Assembly: GCA_947385505.1 (NCBI GenBank)
Contig: CANDLP010000032.1
Location: forward strand, 1-11,781
Length of the DNA stretch: 11,781 nt
Direction of reading: 5' to 3'
Source: an uncultured Clostridia bacterium
GTDB taxonomy: Bacteria; Bacillota; Clostridia; Oscillospirales; Ruminococcaceae
The stretch's first letter is position 1. Every line of letters starts with the position of its first letter. The notes under the pieces are model-generated. The model made no database searches, was not told the DNA's origin, and was given only the letters and a program-made list of their open reading frames with translations. Shown one piece after another: positions 6,951 through 11,781 of the stretch. The position numbers were made by a program, and so were the translations under genes.

Positions 6951-7166
6951 ATGCTGATAATAGACAGGTTTGAGGGCGATTACGCGGTAGTGGAGGACAG
7001 CGAAACCGACATAGTCAAAAATATCAATAAAACTCTTATTGATAAAACGGCAAAAGAAGGTGATGTACTGTCTTTTGAAAACGGCGCATACATTGTAGAT
7101 ATGGAAGCCACAGAAAGGCGGCGCAGAGAGATATCAGAGCTTATAAAAAAACTTGATTTATTCTAA
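6951..7166 (+). CDS. DUF3006 domain protein
   Basis: Predicted 71-aa protein that is a single small domain. It opens with LIIDRFEGDYAVVED, the hallmark start of DUF3006. A middle part follows with GDVLSFENGAYIVD (about 38-51), and a charged helix (52-70, ATERRRREISELIKKLD) ends the protein. No signal peptide or membrane segment. DUF3006 genes are very often found just downstream of ComEC-type metallo-beta-lactamase proteins, as here, which suggests a shared but unproven role. The ribosome-binding sequence is GAAAGGA (6932-6938). The 74-nt gap after the preceding gene has no obvious terminator, so cotranscription is plausible. The biochemical function of the family is unknown to me. Confidence 0.85.
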   Translation: MLIIDRFEGDYAVVEDSETDIVKNINKTLIDKTAKEGDVLSFENGAYIVDMEATERRRREISELIKKLDLF

Positions 7167-7173
7167 TTCTTTT

Positions 7174-7241
7174 CTGACATATAGACCGCGTCTATATGTC
7201 AGAGCCGACTTTCGTCGGCTGCCAAAATCAAAGATTTTAGC
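7174..7241. repeat. Three adjacent hairpins between DUF3006 and GNAT genes
   Basis: Hairpin 1 is a perfect 13-bp stem, CTGACATATAGAC (7174-7186) with GTCTATATGTCAG (7190-7202), loop CGC. Hairpin 2 is a perfect 7-bp stem, AGCCGAC (7203-7209), loop TTTC, GTCGGCT (7214-7220). Hairpin 3 is AAAATC (7224-7229) with GATTTT (7233-7238), extendable by two pairs across a mismatch. They abut one another without T-runs, so they do not form a textbook terminator, though strong stems here may still end or stabilise the upstream transcript. The rest of the 104-nt gap carries only the next gene's ribosome-binding site. Confidence 0.7.
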
Positions 7242-7270
7242 GGAAACAGTATAAGCTGAAGGAGAACAGC

Positions 7271-7795
7271 ATGGAAAGCGAAAGACTGTATTTCAGAAAA
7301 ATGACCAAAGCCGATAAAAATGATCTATGTAAAATATTGCAGGACGATACAACTATGTACGCCTATGAAGGGGGATTTAGCGACAAAGAAACGGACGACT
7401 GGATAGACAGACAGCTGTGGCGCTATGAAAACGAAAACGGTATGGGACTGTATGCGGTAATACTTAAGGAGAACAATGAACTTATAGGACAGTGCGGTCT
7501 GACCTTACAGGATTACAAGGGAAAAAAAGTCCCCGAAATAGGATATCTGTTTCAAAGGCGCTATTGGCACAACGGCTATGCCGCGGAAGCCGCCAAATGG
7601 TGGAAAAAATACGCTTTCGAGGAGCTTGGGCTTGAAACCGTGTATTCCATAATAAGAGATACAAATTTGCCCTCTCAAAAAGTGGCGGAAAGAAACGGAA
7701 TGCAAAAGACCGACACTATTGTTAAGCATTACCGCAACGTTGATATGCCCCACTATGTTTATTGCCTGAAAAATTGTGATTTGCCCCTGAAATAA
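7271..7795 (+). CDS. GNAT-family N-acetyltransferase (RimJ/RimL-like)
   Basis: Predicted 174-aa acetyl-CoA-dependent N-acetyltransferase. It opens with the ESERLYFRKMTKAD segment typical of the RimJ/RimL (Acetyltransf_3) group. A central beta region follows (YAVILKENNELIGQCGL, about 57-73). The acetyl-CoA binding motif A is at about 90-115 (GYLFQRRYWHNGYAAEAA, matching the R/Q-x-x-G/N-x-G/A loop). The late strand SIIRDTNLPSQKVAERNGM (about 127-145) is the usual motif B region. The length is normal and the protein is probably cytoplasmic. The acceptor substrate cannot be inferred. AAGGAG at 7259-7264 fixes the start. It ends 19 nt before cysK, so the two are probably cotranscribed; whether it acts on serine or cysteine metabolism is open. 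It is not CysE, which has a hexapeptide-repeat fold. Confidence 0.85.
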   Translation: MESERLYFRKMTKADKNDLCKILQDDTTMYAYEGGFSDKETDDWIDRQLWRYENENGMGLYAVILKENNELIGQCGLTLQDYKGKKVPEIGYLFQRRYWHNGYAAEAAKWWKKYAFEELGLETVYSIIRDTNLPSQKVAERNGMQKTDTIVKHYRNVDMPHYVYCLKNCDLPLK

Positions 7796-7814
7796 ACAGA
7801 AAGGATCTTGTATT

Positions 7815-8744
7815 ATGTCAAGAATATATTCCTCCGCCGACCAGCTTGTGGGAAGAACCCCCCTTCTGGAGCTTTCAAATATCGAAAAAGAGTTGAACCT
7901 TAAAGCGAGGATTATTGCAAAAGCAGAGTTTTTAAACCCCGCCGGCTCCTCCAAAGACAGAGTAGCCAAGGCTATGATAGAAGAAGCGGAAAAAAGCGGA
8001 AAGCTTAGCGACCATTCGGTAATCATCGAGCCTACATCGGGAAATACGGGAATAGGCCTTGCCTCCGCAGCCGCGGCACGGGGGTACAGAATTATTATAG
8101 TTATGCCGGACAATATGTCAGTAGAGAGGCGGCAGTTAATGAAGGCTTACGGAGCGGAGCTGGTGCTGTCAGACGGCTCTAAAGGAATGCAGGGCGCCAT
8201 TGACAAGGCTGAGGAATTGTCCAAGGAAATTCCCGGCGCTTTTATAGCGGGGCAATTCGTAAACCCCGCCAACCCCAAAGCCCATTACGATACCACAGGT
8301 CCCGAAATATATGAGGATACCGACGGAAAAGCGGACTTTTTTGTTGCGGGAGTAGGCACGGGCGGCACCATTACAGGCGTTGGCAGATATCTTAAGGAAA
8401 AAAAGCCGGACATAAAAATAATCGCCGTTGAGCCTGAGAATTCGGCGGTTCTTTCGGGCGGAGCGGCGGGAGCCCATAAGCTTCAGGGAATAGGCGCGGG
8501 ATTTGTGCCTGAGGTACTGGATACGGAGATTTACGACGAGGTGATAAAAGTAAGCGATGAGGACGCATATAAAATGTGTGCGCTTATCGGAAAAAAAGAG
8601 GGAGTATTAGTGGGGATTTCATCGGGCGCCGCAGTATGCGCGGCGATTAAGATCGCCAAAAGAGCGGAAAATGAAGGAAAAAATATTGTTGTTTTGACGC
8701 CTGACACGGGGGATAGGTATTTGTCGGCGGGAGTATTTGAATAA
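7815..8744 (+). CDS. cysK: Cysteine synthase A (O-acetylserine sulfhydrylase)
   Basis: Predicted 309-aa pyridoxal-phosphate enzyme that makes L-cysteine from O-acetyl-L-serine and sulfide in the cytoplasm. The PLP lysine is Lys47 in NPAGSSKDR. The substrate/PLP loop PTSGNTG is at 73-79. The phosphate-binding loop GVGTGGTITG is at about 180-189. The LQGIGAGFVPEVL segment near 225-238 is characteristic of CysK rather than cystathionine beta-synthase, and no extra regulatory domain is present. The length is normal. The start is supported by GAAAGGA at 7799-7805. It follows the GNAT gene by 19 nt and is closed by a strong hairpin terminator. No T-box or other recognisable cysteine-responsive leader is visible in front of the pair. 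Confidence 0.96.
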   Translation: MSRIYSSADQLVGRTPLLELSNIEKELNLKARIIAKAEFLNPAGSSKDRVAKAMIEEAEKSGKLSDHSVIIEPTSGNTGIGLASAAAARGYRIIIVMPDNMSVERRQLMKAYGAELVLSDGSKGMQGAIDKAEELSKEIPGAFIAGQFVNPANPKAHYDTTGPEIYEDTDGKADFFVAGVGTGGTITGVGRYLKEKKPDIKIIAVEPENSAVLSGGAAGAHKLQGIGAGFVPEVLDTEIYDEVIKVSDEDAYKMCALIGKKEGVLVGISSGAAVCAAIKIAKRAENEGKNIVVLTPDTGDRYLSAGVFE

Positions 8745-8817
8745 AAATAGTCACACCAGAAATTTTTTGAAAAATAAATCCAAATGGATTAAACATCATT
8801 ATAATAATATATAATAA

Positions 8818-8856
8818 ACGGCAAACCTTGTAAATTTTTGTTTGCCGTCTATTTTT
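8818..8856 (+). terminator. Rho-independent terminator after cysK
   Basis: A perfect 9-bp stem, ACGGCAAAC (8818-8826) and GTTTGCCGT (8840-8848), with a 13-nt AT-rich loop. TCTATTTTTAT follows directly. It lies 73 nt past the cysK stop and is the natural end of the GNAT-cysK transcript. Confidence 0.8.
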
Positions 8857-8882
8857 ATATATAAAATTATAAAAATTTTCGC

Positions 8883-8913
8883 TTTCACGCAAGAAAAACA
8901 CCGTTTCACGCAA
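8883..8913. promoter_or_regulatory. Pair of 10-bp direct repeats, possible operator
   Basis: TTTCACGCAA occurs at 8883-8892 and again at 8904-8913, exactly 21 bp (two helical turns) apart. It lies just upstream of the candidate promoter for the surface protein. The spacing would place two identical half-sites on one face of the DNA, as expected for a cooperative regulator. The repeat is seen; the regulatory role is inferred. Confidence 0.45.
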
Positions 8914-8927
8914 AACCTCTTTTTTCT

Positions 8928-8957
8928 TTGAGAGTAAAGTGCTAATATATTTAGTAT
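8928..8957 (+). promoter_or_regulatory. Candidate promoter of the surface-protein gene
   Basis: TTGAGA (8928-8933) and TAGTAT (8952-8957) are separated by 18 bp, a moderate match to sigma-A boxes. A small inverted repeat follows (AGATTGA 8961-8967, TCAATCT 8976-8982). The promoter lies 66 bp upstream of the ATG at 9023 and just downstream of the direct-repeat pair. Confidence 0.35.
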
Positions 8958-9010
8958 CTTAGATTGAAAGTGATGTCAATCTTATTTACGGAAAATATTG
9001 TTCTTTATTC

Positions 9011-9018
9011 AAGGAGGG
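9011..9018 (+). promoter_or_regulatory. Strong ribosome-binding site fixing the surface-protein start
   Basis: AAGGAGGG is a near-perfect anti-Shine-Dalgarno match with its core 5 nt before ATG 9023. It is the strongest ribosome-binding site in the window and supports high translation of this gene. Confidence 0.75.
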
Positions 9019-9022
9019 CTTT

Positions 9023-11781
9023 ATGGGAAAGACTTTTAAGAGGATAGCGGCGGTGGTCACGGCGGCGTCAGTCATATTGACTACGTGTCTGGCGTTTGAG
9101 CTGCCGAAAAAAATAGCGGGCGCTGAAGTTGAGATTGTCGACAGCGGCGATTGCGGCGATAATGGCAGCAACGCAACATGGCGGCTTGACAGCGCCGGCG
9201 TACTTACTATCAGCGGAGAGGGCGCTATGGAGGATTATACAGCTAATCCGGTTACCGATGAACATACCGCTCCGTGGGCTGAAAACGATATAATTGCCAT
9301 TGAAGTGGAAGACGGAATTACTCATATTGGAAATTATGCTTTTATGGGTTTAGGTATAGATAATTTAACAGTAAATCTCCCGGACAGCGTAATTTCAATA
9401 GGCGACTACGCGTTAAGTATGGCGACTATAAACAGCATACCCATGCCTTCCAATCTGCAAACGGTTGGCGATGGCGCTTTTTTAGGGACAACGGTGGCAG
9501 ATAATACACCCGTTGCATTTCCGAAAAGCGTTAAGAGCATTGGGGAAATGGGATTTTTTGTGTTTTGTGGAGGCAGCCTTGTAGACGTATCATATTATGA
9601 GGGCGTTTCATTAAAAGGGTGCGATCCTATTGATTATACTATGTCGGGAGCGGAATTTATGCAATCTCTTACCGCTGATGATTATAAAAAATATGTGTAT
9701 TTTTCGATTAAACAAATGTTAAAAATAGAGTTAACCGCCGACGAAGACACCTTTGCCGCTATTAACCGTCTTGGCGGCACAGCCGAAGCGCTTGAACGTC
9801 ACCCCGCCCATAAGGCATGTGTCGGAACCGACTGTACGGACAGCAGTCACGGTGAAATTAGCGACTGGAGAGAATTGACCTTAAACGAGAGCGGTTCTCT
9901 TGATATTGATACAAGTATAAGCAGCCATTATTATCTTGACAGCGATATTAACGTCACCGAACAGACAAGTATTGGCGCCGGACTTGACATTACCGTTTGT
10001 TTGAACGGACACACGATTGACGCGGGTGGAAATTGTAGAATTTTTTATGTTAACAACGGTGGAACGCTCACTATTTGCGATTGCGATGGCAGCGGCAGCG
10101 GAAACGGAAAACTGACCGGCGGCTCTCTATCAAGCAGCCAAGGCGGTGGCGCCGTATGTGTTGTCAGCGGCGGAAAATTTACATTGAACGGCGGCGCAAT
10201 TGAGGGCAACAAGACAGAGCAAAATGGCGGCGGCGTATATGTTGGCGCTGGTTCAACATTTACAATGAACGGCGGCACAATTTCCGGCAATGAATCGTCC
10301 ATTAATGGCGGCGGCGTATATCTTCTTGCCAGCTCTGACGCGCAATTTATCATGACAAACGGCACAATTTCCGACAATAAATCGTCCGAACATGGCGGCG
10401 GCGTATTTGTTGGCGGAACGTTCACAATGAATAACGGCATTATTTCGGGAAACAGTGCAACCAGTTATGGCGGCGGCGTATCTGTTCAAGGCAACAAAAC
10501 ATTTACAATGAAAGACGGGGAGATTTCGGGCAACAGTGCAGGCACGTATGGCGGCGGCGTATATCTTAACAATTCCGGAACATTTACAATGGAAAACGGA
10601 AATATTTCGGGCAACAGCGCTAAAGGCGGCGGCGTGTATATTCCCTACAACGGAAATTTTACAATTAACGGAAAAGCCGATATAACGTCAAATACCGAGG
10701 GCGACGAAAAAAATGAAAAAAATAATGTATTCCTTAGTCATCTTAACAACGGTACCTCTGCAACTATTACCATAGGAGATAACTTTTCCGACGAAAGCGT
10801 TATCGGCGTCCAAACCGTCAAAAAACCTACCTGTGCGGAATCGGGATATGTAGCCGTAACCGGCTCAACAAGCAAGGATATAAGCAAATGCTTTACGCCG
10901 GATAAAGAAAATAATTTCATCGTTTATGAAGACGGCGCGGTTAAGCTTAAGAGCGCTCATGTCTGGGGCGATTGGGAAATTGAAAACGAACCTGACATTT
11001 CCAACGGCGGAACGATAAAACGCGCTTGTAAAACCGCGGACTGCGCCGAAACCGAAACAGATGATGTTCCCGCTTTAAACGACGCGGACGCTTGGACAAA
11101 GGACGCGGATAACAGCGCCGATCCCGCTATACAAACGGAAGGTACGTATATATACAAAAACGTCCAACATGAAAATATTACGGTTGAAGCCGCGGTTCCA
11201 ATGCTGAGCGACGACAGCGTCTGGACAAAGAGCGATGACAGCGCGGAGCCTAACTTGACAAAGGACGGATCATACACATACCAAAGCGCTTACGGCGATG
11301 TTACCGTAACTGTCCCTAAATTAAGCGACGGCGTATGGACAAAGGACGAGGACAGAAGCACAGCTCCCACCGAAACCACTGACGGTAAAGCCGTATATAC
11401 AAGCGTATACGGCGAGGTGGAGATCACAATTCCCGCTTTAGAACATACTCACACGCTTGTACACGCAGCCGAGGTTCCCGCCACCGAAACCACAGAGGGG
11501 GTAAAGGAGCATTGGCACTGTGAAGGCTGCGGCAAGAATTTCTCCGATGAAAACGGGAAAAATGAAGTGACCGAAGACGATTTGAAAATTCCCGTTACCG
11601 GACATACTCACACGCTTGTTTATGTAGCCGAGGTTCCCGCCACCGAAACCGAAGAGGGGGTTAAGGAGCATTGGCACTGTGAAGGCTGCGGCAAGAATTT
11701 CTCCGATGAAAACGGGGAAAACGAAATGACCGAAGACGATTTGAAAATTCCCGTTACCGGACATACTCACACGCTTGTTTA
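9023..11781 (+). CDS. Large secreted modular surface protein (BspA-like LRR, beta-helix repeats, Cys-containing repeats); 3' end outside window
   Basis: One frame stays open for 919 codons to the window edge, so the C-terminus, including any sortase signal or wall anchor, is not visible. Residues 1-34 are a signal peptide (basic KTFKR, hydrophobic 8-25, possible cleavage after AGA at 34). Residues 36-180 resemble BspA-type leucine-rich repeats (GVLTISGEGAMEDY, THIGNYAF, DSVISIGDYAL). A linker with HKACVGTDC (263-271) follows. Residues 286-553 form a right-handed beta-helix-like domain built on GGGVY...FTMNGGTISGN repeats. A GDWEI...C segment (646-680) leads to three WTK repeats beginning near Trp691, Trp734 and Trp772. 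From residue 808 come 53-residue repeats starting HTHTLV and carrying WHCEGCGK. The mosaic suggests a cell-surface adhesin or glycan-facing protein; no catalytic residues are recognised. Its function is unknown. The frame was translated by hand. Confidence 0.85.
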   Translation, partial: MGKTFKRIAAVVTAASVILTTCLAFELPKKIAGAEVEIVDSGDCGDNGSNATWRLDSAGVLTISGEGAMEDYTANPVTDEHTAPWAENDIIAIEVEDGITHIGNYAFMGLGIDNLTVNLPDSVISIGDYALSMATINSIPMPSNLQTVGDGAFLGTTVADNTPVAFPKSVKSIGEMGFFVFCGGSLVDVSYYEGVSLKGCDPIDYTMSGAEFMQSLTADDYKKYVYFSIKQMLKIELTADEDTFAAINRLGGTAEALERHPAHKACVGTDCTDSSHGEISDWRELTLNESGSLDIDTSISSHYYLDSDINVTEQTSIGAGLDITVCLNGHTIDAGGNCRIFYVNNGGTLTICDCDGSGSGNGKLTGGSLSSSQGGGAVCVVSGGKFTLNGGAIEGNKTEQNGGGVYVGAGSTFTMNGGTISGNESSINGGGVYLLASSDAQFIMTNGTISDNKSSEHGGGVFVGGTFTMNNGIISGNSATSYGGGVSVQGNKTFTMKDGEISGNSAGTYGGGVYLNNSGTFTMENGNISGNSAKGGGVYIPYNGNFTINGKADITSNTEGDEKNEKNNVFLSHLNNGTSATITIGDNFSDESVIGVQTVKKPTCAESGYVAVTGSTSKDISKCFTPDKENNFIVYEDGAVKLKSAHVWGDWEIENEPDISNGGTIKRACKTADCAETETDDVPALNDADAWTKDADNSADPAIQTEGTYIYKNVQHENITVEAAVPMLSDDSVWTKSDDSAEPNLTKDGSYTYQSAYGDVTVTVPKLSDGVWTKDEDRSTAPTETTDGKAVYTSVYGEVEITIPALEHTHTLVHAAEVPATETTEGVKEHWHCEGCGKNFSDENGKNEVTEDDLKIPVTGHTHTLVYVAEVPATETEEGVKEHWHCEGCGKNFSDENGENEMTEDDLKIPVTGHTHTLV
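10144..10680 (+). repeat. Seven beta-helix repeats of about 25-29 codons inside the surface protein
   Basis: A GGCGGCGGCGTA-type core, encoding GGGV, recurs at 10226, 10307, 10394, 10469, 10550 and 10625, with a variant at 10144. The spacings are 75-87 nt and always multiples of three. Each unit carries a following FTMNGG-I/TISGN stretch. Such Gly-Gly-Gly-Val / Ile-Ser-Gly-Asn ladders are typical of right-handed parallel beta-helix (pectin-lyase-like) coils. Confidence 0.8.
11444..11781 (+). repeat. 159-bp tandem direct repeats (53 codons), third copy cut by the window edge
   Basis: CATACTCACACGCTTGT recurs at 11444, 11603 and 11762, exactly 159 bp apart. Copies 1 and 2 differ at about ten positions by eye (about 94% identical); copy 3 is only 20 bp before the edge. 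Each unit encodes HTHTLV...WHCEGCGKNFSDENG...DLKIPVTG with one CxxC (Cys833/Cys836 in unit 1, Cys886/Cys889 in unit 2). The high DNA identity suggests recent duplication. Confidence 0.92.

Noticed and set aside
7505..8113. 202-codon open frame on the - strand across the GNAT and cysK genes
   Set aside because: Both strongly recognised genes lie on the opposite strand; this is a mirror frame without a ribosome-binding site or domain.
9023..9091. Lipoprotein signal (LTTC ending at Cys22) for the surface protein
   Set aside because: The residue before the cysteine is Thr, not the Gly/Ala/Ser expected in a lipobox; an ordinary signal peptide cleaved after AGA at residue 34 fits better.
10045..10440. 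Proline-rich - strand open frame over the beta-helix repeats
   Set aside because: The Pro-rich product is the complement of Gly/Asn-rich repeat codons; the + strand frame has a signal peptide, ribosome-binding site and recognisable modules.
11438..11770. - strand open frame with an internal protein repeat over the 159-bp array
   Set aside because: Its repeat follows automatically from the DNA repeat; the + strand frame continues in register through the array from a well-supported gene.
10144..11781. Regular repeats as a possible CRISPR array
   Set aside because: The repeats are in-frame protein repeats of 75-159 bp without unique spacers of constant size, and no cas gene is present.

Overview
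The window looks like a chromosomal piece of a Gram-positive, low-to-moderate GC Bacillota, most likely a gut-type Clostridia (Oscillospiraceae/Lachnospiraceae-like). The grounds are the AAGGAGG/GAAAGGA ribosome-binding sites, the TepA / YlzJ-like / FtsK-SpoIIIE neighbourhood typical of Firmicutes, and a BspA-like, beta-helix surface protein of a kind common in gut Clostridia. This placement is inference; there is no rRNA or other taxonomic marker here.

Layout: 1-393 is an AT-rich leader with two extended -10 promoter motifs. 394-1534 holds tepA (ClpP-fold protease) and a small YlzJ-like gene. 1535-1824 is a hairpin-rich spacer with a probable terminator. 1825-2685 is uppP (undecaprenyl-diphosphatase). 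2686-3089 is a spacer with a 161-bp inverted-repeat element flanked by TA (MITE-like) and further hairpins. 3090-7166 carries ftsK/spoIIIE, a membrane-anchored ComEC-type metallo-beta-lactamase-fold protein and a DUF3006 protein. 7167-7270 is a three-hairpin spacer. 7271-8744 is a GNAT acetyltransferase followed closely by cysK. 8745-9022 contains the cysK terminator, a pair of 10-bp direct repeats 21 bp apart and a possible promoter. From 9023 to the right edge runs one unbroken reading frame (919 codons, no stop before the edge) for a large secreted modular repeat protein.

All genes are on the + strand. The left three quarters is housekeeping: protein quality control, recycling of the cell-wall lipid carrier, chromosome translocation at the septum or during sporulation, an extracytoplasmic hydrolase and cysteine synthesis. 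The right quarter is accessory surface biology. The least explained signals are the intergenic structured elements, above all the one at 2698-2860, and the repeat architecture of the surface protein. No CRISPR array, tRNA, rRNA, transposase or phage gene was seen.
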